DNA of 64,000 nt from the NCBI RefSeq assembly GCF_014982745.1, contig NZ_JADCKA010000001.1, positions 62,001 through 126,000 of the forward strand, read 5' to 3'. A program made the translations under genes and the position numbers. Shown one piece after another: positions 46,730-54,375 of this stretch (positions are counted from its first letter, which is position 1; the number at the start of each line of letters is the position of its first letter). The notes under the pieces are model-generated. The model had not been told where the DNA came from. It did not search any database and worked only from the letters and a program-made list of their open reading frames with translations. The stretch comes from Gallibacter intestinalis (GTDB lineage: Bacteria > Bacillota > Clostridia > Peptostreptococcales > Anaerovoracaceae).

Positions 46730-46951
46730 ATGGAAAGACTTATTGAAATACTTGAAAATGTAAAACCGGATGTGGATTTTGAAAACTGCGAAACTCTCAT
46801 TGACGATGGGCTTTTGGATTCATTTTCCATACTGGCTATCGTAGGTGAAATCAACGATGAATTTGATGTGGAAATCAGTGCACCGGATATCGTTCCGGAA
46901 AACTTCAACAGCGCCAAGGCTCTTTGGGCTTTGGTTGAAAGACTTCAGTAA
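46730..46951 (+). CDS. Acyl/aminoacyl carrier protein, DltC-like
   Basis: The product is 73 residues with GGAGG upstream. It is a phosphopantetheine carrier of the DltC size: four helices, an acidic surface, and the attachment Ser in LLDSFSILAIVGEI near residue 32 (D-S-F in place of the D-S-L or D-S-M often seen). The end FNSAKALWALVERL matches the last helix of DltC proteins. It should be loaded by the ligase at 43717 and be the donor for the MBOAT protein. It is the last gene of the operon; a strong terminator follows at 46986. Confidence 0.87.
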   Translation: MERLIEILENVKPDVDFENCETLIDDGLLDSFSILAIVGEINDEFDVEISAPDIVPENFNSAKALWALVERLQ

Positions 46952-46985
46952 TCCAGAAACAACTCTCACATAAACTATTTGGGAA

Positions 46986-47035
46986 GACCTCCTGCGTCTA
47001 AGACATTGTACCGTCCTGACGCGGGAGGTTTTTCT
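46986..47035. terminator. Terminator between carrier gene and LysR gene
   Basis: ACCTCCTGCGTC pairs with GACGCGGGAGGT (11 of 12 positions) and is followed by TTTTT on the plus strand. It ends the dlt-like operon and may also serve the convergent LysR gene. Confidence 0.8.
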
Positions 47036-47080
47036 ATGGAAATGCTAGTTATACTGGCTATACTGGTCATACTGACTATG

Positions 47081-47974
47081 CTATATAAGGCAGCTGTCCG
47101 GATAGACTTCCCTTACCTTTTCGCAGATGATACGGTACAAAAGCTTGGTGGCCGGCGTTATAAACTTCGTCGGGTGAGTGGCTATGCCGATGGTACGGGT
47201 TGGATTGTTTTCAATAGGATAGATATTAACATCTCCGGGCAAGCCGTCCACAATCATCTTCGGAAGTATACTGCAGCCGTAGCCGTAACCCACCAAAGCG
47301 ATAATGGCGCTGTCATCTATCATGGAATGCCTTGATGACACATTTAAGCTGTTTTTAGCAAAGAAGCCCTTAAGGTCGTAGATGTATCCGTCATCGGATT
47401 GGATAAGGTGCATATCCTTAAGCTCCTCTGCGGAAACAACAGAACCCTTTATGTGGTAATCCCTTGGGGTGATACATACCAAAGGGTCTTTGATCAGGGG
47501 CACATAGTGGACGGTTTCCGGGATTGGCGGATGCACGAAGGAAATATCCAGCTTGTGGCGCAGCAGCAGATCAAGACAGTCTGAATAACCGCCCTGATAC
47601 AGGTTTATACGCAAATCAGGATACTGCTCCGAAAGCCTGCTCAGCTCTGGGCCCAGCAGATGATAGACAACGCTGTTAAATATGCCCAGGTTGACATTTC
47701 CCTTGACTACATTTCGCATAAGTCCCACTTCAAAATCCAGCTTATTTTGAAGTTGCAAAATTTGCCTTATGTTAGGCAGTAGATTGTCGCCGTAGGGTGT
47801 AAGGTAACAGCCCTTCTTTTCTCGCACAAAAAGAGGAAAGCCAAAATCCTGTTCAAGCCTTGATATGGCATGGCTCACGGCGGAAGGCGTCAAGTTTAGC
47901 ATGTCAGCGGCCTTTGCCATGCTGCCCGTTGCAGCCACTGCTTCAAATATCTTATATGGAGAAAGGTCAGTCAT
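47081..47974 (-). CDS. LysR-family transcriptional regulator
   Basis: The product is 297 residues. The N-terminal winged helix reads YKIFEAVAATGSMAKAADML, LTPSAVSHAISRLEQDFG, and PLFVREKKGCYLTPYG; it is followed by the two-lobed effector domain. It is divergent from the cyclase gene (192 bp apart), the standard arrangement for a LysR protein that controls its neighbour. Probable binding sites are described for 48015-48049. The effector is unknown and may be the substrate of the cyclase-family enzyme. Confidence 0.9.
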   Translation of the reverse strand: MTDLSPYKIFEAVAATGSMAKAADMLNLTPSAVSHAISRLEQDFGFPLFVREKKGCYLTPYGDNLLPNIRQILQLQNKLDFEVGLMRNVVKGNVNLGIFNSVVYHLLGPELSRLSEQYPDLRINLYQGGYSDCLDLLLRHKLDISFVHPPIPETVHYVPLIKDPLVCITPRDYHIKGSVVSAEELKDMHLIQSDDGYIYDLKGFFAKNSLNVSSRHSMIDDSAIIALVGYGYGCSILPKMIVDGLPGDVNIYPIENNPTRTIGIATHPTKFITPATKLLYRIICEKVREVYPDSCLI

Positions 47975-48014
47975 ATATATCCCTCCTGTATTGATGAGTT
48001 ATCCACAAGAAAGG

Positions 48015-48049
48015 TGACAAAATGTCATCTTACGCAACAAAAACTGTCA
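48015..48049. promoter_or_regulatory. Candidate LysR operator between divergent genes
   Basis: TGACA-AAA-TGTCA (48015-48027) is a perfect inverted repeat, and a further TGTCA half-site lies at 48045-48049. A 14-bp palindrome TAAGTTATAACTTA stands at 48121-48134, closer to the cyclase gene. Both are in the 192-bp divergent gap. Confidence 0.4.
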
Positions 48050-48166
48050 CTTTATTTAATATAAATATTATCATATATTAAAATTAGGAAAAAGTTTTTT
48101 ATTACGGAACGCGCTTTATATAAGTTATAACTTACGGAAATAACAGACAGAAGGAGGGAGACTGAT

Positions 48167-48895
48167 ATGGATAAAAGCTTATGGAATATGATGGAAGACA
48201 TGAAGAAAAACTGCAAATTCGTAGACCTTTCCCATGAATTTTCACCGGAAACACCACACTGGTCGGGCTTTCCTGCAATGGAAATGAGTACCTTATTCGA
48301 TTACAGTGACGGCTTTAGAGTCCATCAGTTTAATGTGGTGAGCCAGTACGGCACCCATGTGGATGCACCGCTGCACTTTGTACCGGGCAGAAAGGGACTT
48401 CACGAAATTGATGTTGAAGAAATGATTTTGCCACTGGCAGTGGTGGATGTAACCGACAAAGTAAAAGACAATGTGGACTATGCGGTGACTGTGGAAGACA
48501 TTAAAGCCTTTGAAGCAGAATACGGACAGATTCCGGAAAAAGCCTTTGTGGCAATCAGAACGGACTGGTCCCACAGAGAGGATAAGGACAATTACGATGC
48601 AGAAGGCAATAAGCATTATCCGGGCTGGGGACTTGATGCAGTAAAGTTCCTTGTGGAGGAAAGAAATGTATCTGCCATAGGCCATGAAACTTCCGACACG
48701 GATGCTGCCGTTGACTCGGTGGCCCACGGATATGTGTGCGAAACATATATTCTGGATCAGCAGAGATATCAGATTGAGCTGATGAAGGACCTTTCGGAGG
48801 TTCCGCCGGTTGGAGCCCTTATCTTCTGCGGATTTCCTAAGGTAAAGGACGGTGCGGGATTTTCCGCAAGGTGCATCGCAATCTGCCCAAAATAG
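48167..48895 (+). CDS. Cyclase-family hydrolase (kynurenine formamidase-like)
   Basis: The product is 242 residues with an SD of GGAGGGAG. The metal-binding signature of the PF04199 cyclase family is QYGTHVDAPLHFVPG near residue 62 (H-x-G-T-H-x-D-x-P-x-H type), with FVDLSHEFSPETPHWSG at the N-terminus and GHETSDTDAA later. Members hydrolyse N-formylkynurenine, isatin or other amide substrates, so the exact reaction is open. A DUF1097 membrane protein gene follows 53 nt later and a LysR gene is divergent. The three probably form one regulated catabolic unit. Confidence 0.85.
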   Translation: MDKSLWNMMEDMKKNCKFVDLSHEFSPETPHWSGFPAMEMSTLFDYSDGFRVHQFNVVSQYGTHVDAPLHFVPGRKGLHEIDVEEMILPLAVVDVTDKVKDNVDYAVTVEDIKAFEAEYGQIPEKAFVAIRTDWSHREDKDNYDAEGNKHYPGWGLDAVKFLVEERNVSAIGHETSDTDAAVDSVAHGYVCETYILDQQRYQIELMKDLSEVPPVGALIFCGFPKVKDGAGFSARCIAICPK

Positions 48896-48948
48896 ATTAA
48901 AGTCTGCAGAAGGATTGCGGTGATCTAAGACAATGAGAGGTGAGTTTA

Positions 48949-49458
48949 ATGAGTAAAAAAGCAACATTTGTATGGTGTATCGTTCTCGGTTTGCTGGACG
49001 GTATCTACTGTGTAATCTGTTCACATATACCACATGTTCAAAACTACATGTGGATAGGATTTATCTCTCTTCCAATCTACTTCTGTGGAGGAGCTGTTCT
49101 TAAGGAAATGCCTAAGTATTTCCTCTGTGCATGCAGCGGCGTCGGCTGGGGATGCTTAACTCTCTGGCTTCTCGGCCTCGGATTCTTTGCAAGTGCAGAT
49201 GCAAATATGCTTATCATTGTAACAGTTGTGGTACTTATAGCATGTTTCGTGCATCTGGGAATATTTACTGAAAATGTAGCGAAGGGAGTTCTTTCCCACG
49301 GACCGATGATGTTCGGAGGCTTTGCAGCGATATTTTCTCAGGGAATAGCCGAATGGCCATGGGTAATCCTGACACTTACAATGGGCCTCGTACTGGGCTG
49401 GATAATGGGAGCCGTAGCGGCACCTATCGGAAAGCTGGTAGATGGCAAGCAGGAATAG
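48949..49458 (+). CDS. DUF1097 family membrane protein
   Basis: The product is 169 residues from the ATG at 48949, preceded by GAGAGGTGAG; a GTG nine bases earlier overlaps that SD. Five hydrophobic helices are visible, with the family's DGIYCVICSHIP start and the Gly-rich PIYFCGGAVLK turn. The function of DUF1097 proteins is unknown; a small transporter or channel is possible. Its operon with a cyclase-family hydrolase suggests that it moves the substrate or product of that enzyme. Confidence 0.78.
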   Translation: MSKKATFVWCIVLGLLDGIYCVICSHIPHVQNYMWIGFISLPIYFCGGAVLKEMPKYFLCACSGVGWGCLTLWLLGLGFFASADANMLIIVTVVVLIACFVHLGIFTENVAKGVLSHGPMMFGGFAAIFSQGIAEWPWVILTLTMGLVLGWIMGAVAAPIGKLVDGKQE

Positions 49459-49495
49459 CAATAGCTGACAACAACATAATTACATTAGGGAAACG

Positions 49496-49525
49496 AAAGG
49501 CTCGCTTTAATCGGCGGGCCTTTTT
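49496..49525 (+). terminator. Rho-independent terminator
   Basis: AAAGGCTCGC pairs with GCGGGCC plus the T run (one G-T pair) after the DUF1097 gene. Confidence 0.75.
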
Positions 49526-49654
49526 AATGTTTTTAAGTGTCTTTTTTATGTTTAAGGCTTATTTAAGGACGGTGGGTTAGGATGTAGATGTGATAAGAAA
49601 TAGAGAAATAAAAAATTGTATATGAAATGTGAAATAAGAAAGGATGTGTAAATT

Positions 49655-49726
49655 ATGATATACACAGAAGATAGACAGACGACCATGGCTCTTATGGAGA
49701 TATTGGCAGCTTTATTTGGCTACTAG
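49655..49726 (+). CDS. Possible 23-residue peptide
   Basis: A short reading frame, MIYTEDRQTTMALMEILAAL then FGY, lies 75 bp upstream of the response-regulator gene. A weak AAAGGA lies about ten bases before its ATG. The C-terminal half is an amphipathic-looking helix. It is too short to support by coding statistics and may be chance. The rest of 49526-49800 shows no other feature except a TATAAT at 49742-49747 without a good -35 box. Confidence 0.25.
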   Translation: MIYTEDRQTTMALMEILAALFGY

Positions 49727-49800
49727 TTCCGGTATATGTAGTATAATGTGAAAAAAGAATGTAAAGAAAGCAAAGTTTGACCAAAACGGAGAGGAAGCCG

Positions 49801-50466
49801 ATGAGGATACTTGTAGTAGAAGATGAAAAAAGGCTGGCTCAGGCATTGAGAGCGATACTTGAGGCAGAAAAATATATGGTAGATACCGTCTATGACGGAA
49901 AGGATGGCTACGACTATGCAGTGACAGGCATGTATGATGCCATAGTTTTAGATGTCATGCTTCCGGGCATGGACGGTTTTGAAGTTGTTAAAAAGCTAAG
50001 AAACGAAAAAATAACGACTCCTATCCTGATGCTTACCGCAAGGGATAGTATTGATGACAAGATTTCTGGACTTGATCGTGGAGCCGACGATTATATGACA
50101 AAGCCCTTTGAACCAAAGGAACTTTTGGCACGCATAAGGTCTGTGACCAGGAGAAAGGGAGAAGTTGTAATTGACGATCTGACATTTGGAGACATCAGGC
50201 TTGACCTTTCCACAGGGGAGCTTTCTTGCGGCGAAAAAAAGGTGAGGCTTAATTTTAAAGAGTTTGAAATAATGAAACTTTTTATGTCAAATCCCGATGG
50301 CACTTTCTCAAAGGAGGACTTGATTGTCAGAGTTTGGGGATACGACAGCGAAGCTACCGATAACAATGTGGAAGCATACATTTCCTTTCTCAGAAAAAAG
50401 CTGAGACACATCGGCTCTGAAACGGGAATAGATGCCATAAGGAAAGTGGGGTACAGGCTATGTTAA
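49801..50466 (+). CDS. OmpR-family response regulator
   Basis: The product is 221 residues from the ATG at 49801 with GGAGAGG upstream; the TTG at 49777 lies before that SD. The receiver domain has the acidic pair in VVEDEKRLA, the phospho-Asp in IVLDVMLPGMDG (about residue 51), Thr in LMLTARDS and Lys in MTKPFEPKELL. The C-terminal winged helix (about 125-220) has NFKEFEIMKLFMSNPD and EAYISFLRKKLRHIG. The kinase gene starts inside its last codons. The signal and targets are unknown; the next genes are an ATPase and, upstream, metabolic genes. Confidence 0.93.
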   Translation: MRILVVEDEKRLAQALRAILEAEKYMVDTVYDGKDGYDYAVTGMYDAIVLDVMLPGMDGFEVVKKLRNEKITTPILMLTARDSIDDKISGLDRGADDYMTKPFEPKELLARIRSVTRRKGEVVIDDLTFGDIRLDLSTGELSCGEKKVRLNFKEFEIMKLFMSNPDGTFSKEDLIVRVWGYDSEATDNNVEAYISFLRKKLRHIGSETGIDAIRKVGYRLC

Positions 50467-51680
50467 AAACCCTGCGAAACCGATTTATACTGACAAATAT
50501 GGTGTTGGTAGGAGCGCTTTTGCTGATTGTGCTGGTTGTATTTTGCGTCAACACATACAGCATGCAGATGAAGGAGATAAACAGAACGCTGCAGGCGCCG
50601 CTGACCAGCGGAGATTACGATGAGGGACAGTTTGGCTTTCTCACATCTGTGGTGGCATTGGCTGATGCAGATGGAAATGTAAAGCAGCTGTACACCAGAG
50701 GCGCGACCTTGGGCGGAAGCGAACTGAAATTTGCCATAAAGGAAAGTCTAAATGAGGACAGCGACAGGGGAATGCTCAAGGGCACTCGGGAGCTTATCTA
50801 TCAGAAGACATATCTTTCCGATGGAAGTGCCGTGGTGGTTTTTGTGGATGCTTCCCGTATGCTTTCTGTAATGCATAGAACTATACTCACTTCCCTGGTG
50901 GTGTTGCTGGCAGCCATGGTGGTGGTGTTTTTAATAAGCAGATATATTGCAAAACAGGCGATTGCGCCGATACAGCAAAGCTGGGACAGGCAGAAGCAGT
51001 TTATCGCCAATGCCAGTCATGAGCTTAAAACACCGATTACGGTTATCCTTGCCAACGGCGGCATTTTAAAAAACAGACAGGACTCTACAATCGCTGAGGA
51101 AAGCCAATGGGTGGACAGCACCATAGAGGAAGCCGGGCACATGAAAAAGCTGGTTGAGGAAATGCTTTTTCTTGCCAAAAGCGATAGCGCTGAAATGCTT
51201 GTATCAAAGGAAAAGGTTGATATGACAGAACTTGTGGAAACGGATCTTCTTAATTTCGAGCCTTTGGCATATGAGAAGGGGATAGAGCTAACAGGCCACG
51301 CTGATGATGGCGTTGTAGTTGAAGCGGACCCTACTCAGATGAAGCAGCTTATTCATATATTGGTGGATAATGCCATAAAGTATGCAGAGCCTCCGGCAGA
51401 TATGCGACCTATTGTTGAAATTTCATTGACAGCGGATTTGGTGCTTTCCGTTAAAAATACCGGCAAGCCGATATCTGCAAAGGATATGGAGCATCTCTTT
51501 GACAGGTTTTACAGGGCGGACAGCGCAAGAACCCGTCACGAGGATAGCACCGGCTACGGTTTAGGCCTTGCCATTGCTAAGACCATAGCTGATACTCACG
51601 GGGCTGAAATCATTGTAAAAAGCGACAATGCAGCGGGACCTAGGGGATTGTCGGGTACGGAATTTGCGGTTAAATTTTAA
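50460..51680 (+). CDS. Membrane sensor histidine kinase
   Basis: The product is 406 residues. Two helices (about 10-30 and 140-160) flank an outside sensor domain of about 110 residues with no family I recognise. The kinase core has NASHELKTPITVI with the phospho-acceptor His (about 187), VDNAIKYAE (N box), LFDRFYRADSARTRH (F box) and GYGLGLAIAKTI (G box). No HAMP domain is obvious between the second helix and the His. The ATG overlaps the response-regulator gene by seven bases, so the pair is translationally coupled. Confidence 0.92.
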   Translation: MLKTLRNRFILTNMVLVGALLLIVLVVFCVNTYSMQMKEINRTLQAPLTSGDYDEGQFGFLTSVVALADADGNVKQLYTRGATLGGSELKFAIKESLNEDSDRGMLKGTRELIYQKTYLSDGSAVVVFVDASRMLSVMHRTILTSLVVLLAAMVVVFLISRYIAKQAIAPIQQSWDRQKQFIANASHELKTPITVILANGGILKNRQDSTIAEESQWVDSTIEEAGHMKKLVEEMLFLAKSDSAEMLVSKEKVDMTELVETDLLNFEPLAYEKGIELTGHADDGVVVEADPTQMKQLIHILVDNAIKYAEPPADMRPIVEISLTADLVLSVKNTGKPISAKDMEHLFDRFYRADSARTRHEDSTGYGLGLAIAKTIADTHGAEIIVKSDNAAGPRGLSGTEFAVKF

Positions 51681-51686
51681 ACTATG

Positions 51687-51763
51687 GACAAATCCTCTAA
51701 TAATTTTGAGACAAATCGTATAATAAAATACGGACAAATCCTCTAATGATTTTGAGACAAATC
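51687..51763. repeat. Four GACAAATC sites at exact 23-bp spacing
   Basis: GACAAATC occurs at 51687, 51710, 51733 and 51756, always in the same direction. Copies 1 and 3 are both followed by CCTCTAAT and a TTTTGA stretch, so there is also a 46-bp higher-order period. A degenerate fifth site (GATAAATC) lies at 51775. The array is in the 161-bp gap between the kinase gene and the DUF4143 ATPase gene and directly precedes a TATAAT at 51798. Two helical turns per repeat would put bound proteins on one face of the DNA. Confidence 0.85.
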
Positions 51764-51797
51764 ACCTAATAATAGATAAATCGACAGTGTTTTATGG

Positions 51798-51803
51798 TAT
51801 AAT
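51798..51803 (+). promoter_or_regulatory. -10 box of the DUF4143 ATPase gene
   Basis: A perfect TATAAT lies 38 bp upstream of the start codon. No -35 box is found at 16-18 bp; the expected place is taken by the degenerate fifth repeat. Dependence on an activator bound to the array would fit. Confidence 0.5.
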
Positions 51804-51841
51804 ATAGCTCGTAATAGGCTGTTAACATTTGGAGAAATATT

Positions 51842-53113
51842 ATGAGTGAATATAAAAAGAGAATTGCTGATGAAATACTAAGAAAAAGATTGGGAGCAAT
51901 TGGAGCAGTATTGATAGAGGGACCGAAATGGTGTGGAAAAACCACAACTGCTATGCAACAAGCCAATAGTATCTTATTTATGCAGGATAGTAGCAATGCG
52001 GCGATGATAAATCAAATGGCGGATATAGGCCCTAAGTTGTTATTGGAGGGCGATACACCAAGACTTTTGGATGAATGGCAGGTGGCTCCTGAATTGTGGG
52101 ATGCTGTGCGTTTTGAAGTGGATATGCGTAATGCACCTGGTCAGTTTATACTTACAGGGTCAGCAGTGCCAATGTTAAAATCGACAGCTCACACAGGAAC
52201 AGGCAGAATTTGGAGAATGACAATGCGTCCTATGTCTCTTTATGAATCAGGAGATTCTACTGGAGAAGTCTCGTTGGAAGCTCTGTTTTTGGGAGAATTT
52301 AACGATACTGTCAAAAATAAACTTGATTTTGATGATATAAGTTATCTGATTTGCAGGGGCGGTTGGCCTATGGCAATGCAACAGACAAAAGAAGACGCTC
52401 TTATGAATGCTTATGCTTATTACGATGGTATAGTTAATTCGGATTTATCAAGAGCTGATGGTGTTTTAAGGAATCCACAAAATGTAGATTTGCTATTAAG
52501 GTCATATGCGAGAATGATAGGAAGTCAGTCTACTTTGACTAATATAAGAGCAGATATGAAAATTGTGGATGAACAGGAATTGGACATAAATACTGTGCGA
52601 TCATATATTGAAACATTAAAGAAAATATTTGTAGTAGAAGAATTATCAGGCTGGAATCCAAATATAAGATCTAAAAATGCGATAAGGACTTCTCCTACAA
52701 GATATTTTGTGGACCCATCAATAGCAGTGGCGGCACTAAACTTGGGACCTGGCAACCTTGCCAATGACTTAAATACCATGGGTTTCTTTTTTGAAAATAT
52801 GTGCATACGAGATTTGCGCGTGTATGCAGATGGACTAAACGGTTCTCTGTACAAATACAGAGATAAATACGGTTTGGAATGTGATGCGGTGTTGACCTTG
52901 AGAAATGGACAATATGCCTTGATAGAAATAAAGTTAGGTGGAACAAAAGCTGTCGAAGAAGGTGCGGAAGCTTTAAACAAGTTAGAAAAACTGATAACAG
53001 AAAAGGGATATAATCCTCCGACATTCAAAATGATAATAACGGGGAATAATCCATACGGATATAGGAGAAAAGATGGAATTTACCAAATTCCAATAGGTTG
53101 TTTAAAAAATTGA
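51842..53113 (+). CDS. AAA-type ATPase with DUF4143 domain
   Basis: The product is 423 residues. The P-loop is EGPKWCGKTTTAMQQA near residue 25, a Walker B-like LLDEWQVAPELWDAV near 75, and a sensor segment FILTGSAVPML near 102. The C-terminal DUF4143 part has RYFVDPSIAVAALNLG and, near the end, YGLECDAVL followed by YALIEIKLGG. That Asp and Glu-x-Lys pattern is like PD-(D/E)xK nucleases. Such proteins are common, often laterally moved, and of unknown role; toxin-antitoxin-like and defence functions have been proposed. The gene is monocistronic with a repeat array in front and a terminator behind. Confidence 0.85.
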   Translation: MSEYKKRIADEILRKRLGAIGAVLIEGPKWCGKTTTAMQQANSILFMQDSSNAAMINQMADIGPKLLLEGDTPRLLDEWQVAPELWDAVRFEVDMRNAPGQFILTGSAVPMLKSTAHTGTGRIWRMTMRPMSLYESGDSTGEVSLEALFLGEFNDTVKNKLDFDDISYLICRGGWPMAMQQTKEDALMNAYAYYDGIVNSDLSRADGVLRNPQNVDLLLRSYARMIGSQSTLTNIRADMKIVDEQELDINTVRSYIETLKKIFVVEELSGWNPNIRSKNAIRTSPTRYFVDPSIAVAALNLGPGNLANDLNTMGFFFENMCIRDLRVYADGLNGSLYKYRDKYGLECDAVLTLRNGQYALIEIKLGGTKAVEEGAEALNKLEKLITEKGYNPPTFKMIITGNNPYGYRRKDGIYQIPIGCLKN

Positions 53114-53136
53114 TGAAAATATAGTTTCAAAATAAT

Positions 53137-53161
53137 GGGGATACTTACAAGAAGTATCCCC
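53137..53161. terminator. Bidirectional terminator
   Basis: A 10-bp perfect GGGGATACTT/AAGTATCCCC stem lies between the convergent ATPase and alarmone synthetase genes. Confidence 0.75.
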
Positions 53162-53183
53162 AAATTTATTGTATAGTAATTGT

Positions 53184-53873
53184 TTATTTGTCGTCTTCGT
53201 CTACAGCTTTTTCACTGTTATGTATTCTTTCCATCATCTCGTCAATTAGATTCATCTGGGCGGCACAGTGCTTGAGGTTTTCGATGGCATCCTCACTTAA
53301 AGGCTGGCCGTTTCTCTTATATTTAAGTTCGTGCTCAAGGCTTGCCCAGGTGTCCATTACAACGGTACGAATCTGCACTTCCACAGGAACCTTTTCCACT
53401 CTGTCGGAAAGGAACACCGGCACAAGCACTACTATGTGCAGGCTTCGGTAGCCGCTTTCCTTAGGGTTTTGGATATAGTCCTTTTCCTTTATAAGCTCAA
53501 TATCGTTTTGCTTAAGGAGCATATCTCTCACTCTGTAGATATCCTGAGAGTATTTACAAATTACACGGATACCGGCGATGTCCATGATTTTAGTAAAGGC
53601 ATCGTCTTCCATATCGTAGCCCTTTCGTATTATCTTGTCGAAAATGCTTTTTATGGACTTAACACGGCATTCCATGTGATGTATAGGGTTATAATCGTGA
53701 TTTACATGAAATTCATCATCGAGGATTTCAAGTTTAGTACTTACCTCTTTGATGGCTGCATGGTACAGGTTTCTCACTTCCAGAAAACGCTGCGCCTGCA
53801 TTGCCATCGGCTTAAACTCCTCCGGCATCTTATCTAAATCGATTTTGAGACTTTCTTTCTTTTCAATTATCAT
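53184..53873 (-). CDS. Small alarmone synthetase (RelA/SpoT domain)
   Basis: The product is 229 residues with an SD of GGGAGG about eleven bases before the ATG. It consists of one RelA/SpoT synthetase domain: RVKSIKSIFDKIIRKG for substrate binding, IMDIAGIRVICKYSQDIYRVRDML, YIQNPKESGYRSLHIVV, and VEVQIRTVVMDTWASLEHELKYK with the catalytic Glu. There is no HD hydrolase, TGS or ACT domain, and the length matches YjbM/YwaC-type enzymes. These make (p)ppGpp from ATP and GTP or GDP. The gene has its own leader with a nested palindrome (53904-53940) that may control it. Confidence 0.9.
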   Translation of the reverse strand: MIIEKKESLKIDLDKMPEEFKPMAMQAQRFLEVRNLYHAAIKEVSTKLEILDDEFHVNHDYNPIHHMECRVKSIKSIFDKIIRKGYDMEDDAFTKIMDIAGIRVICKYSQDIYRVRDMLLKQNDIELIKEKDYIQNPKESGYRSLHIVVLVPVFLSDRVEKVPVEVQIRTVVMDTWASLEHELKYKRNGQPLSEDAIENLKHCAAQMNLIDEMMERIHNSEKAVDEDDK

Positions 53874-53903
53874 TTTGTTTGTTGCCCTCCCGGCATCATT
53901 GTT

Positions 53904-53940
53904 TTGCTGTAAAATTACTGTCCTGTACAGTATACAGCAA
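53904..53940. promoter_or_regulatory. Nested palindrome in the alarmone synthetase leader
   Basis: Outer arms TTGCTGTA and TACAGCAA enclose inner arms TACTGT and ACAGTA. The structure lies 31-67 bp upstream of the start codon and could act as operator or RNA hairpin. Confidence 0.4.
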
Positions 53941-53999
53941 ATCAGGACTAAAAGACAGTTTCAAAACAGTCACAAATCATTCAACTATATTTTCATAAC

Positions 54000-54263
54000 T
54001 TAGCCCTCATTTCTTATTTCTTTAATAAGAGCCATGACAGCATCTTCGGTTTCGAGATTGGCTTCTTTAGCTGCGCCTTTCATTTCTTTTTGAAGAACTT
54101 CCATTGCATAAACAGCGGAATTAACGATACGCACATTTTTGCCATCAACAATAAAGGTTACTCTGTCACCGCTGGATATGCCTAATCTTTCTCGCACATC
54201 CTTTGGTATGGTGACCTGACCCTTTGACATGACTTTTGCGTTTTCAATGAAAGTATCAGCCAT
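54000..54263 (-). CDS. AbrB/MazE-type DNA-binding protein
   Basis: The product is 87 residues. The SpoVT/AbrB swapped-hairpin fold is seen in MSKGQVTIPKDVRERLGI, SGDRVTFIVDGKNVRIV; an acidic C-terminal helical region (about 50-87, KEMKGAAKEANLETEDAV) follows. An SD of AGGAGG precedes the ATG at 54263. Proteins of this sort are either transition-state regulators or antitoxins. No toxin gene of PIN or MazF type lies beside it. The long palindrome at 54287-54310, immediately upstream, is the likely autoregulatory operator. Confidence 0.88.
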   Translation of the reverse strand: MADTFIENAKVMSKGQVTIPKDVRERLGISSGDRVTFIVDGKNVRIVNSAVYAMEVLQKEMKGAAKEANLETEDAVMALIKEIRNEG

Positions 54264-54286
54264 TATACTCGCCTCCTTTCAGTAGG

Positions 54287-54310
54287 ATAAGTAGGGAATT
54301 CCCTACTTAT
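54287..54310. promoter_or_regulatory. 24-bp perfect palindrome, operator of the AbrB-like gene
   Basis: The centre is AAGTAGGGAATTCCCTACTT, extended by AT on both sides. A second pair, GTAGGAT (54282-54288) and ATCCTAC (54324-54330), surrounds it. It lies 24 bp upstream of the AbrB-like start codon and overlaps the expected promoter. Confidence 0.65.
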
Positions 54311-54375
54311 ATTTTATTATATTATCCTACGCTGTCAACTAATAACTGTCTTATTATTCAATGATTCATCACAAA

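Noticed and set aside
46979-47335. Plus-strand reading frame of 118 codons after the carrier gene
   Set aside because: It begins in the terminator and runs antisense to the C-terminal part of the LysR gene, whose protein motifs are clear.
51842-53113. The DUF4143 ATPase as a proven defence gene
   Set aside because: The family is widespread and uncharacterised, and no defence partner genes are adjacent; only the repeat array is unusual.
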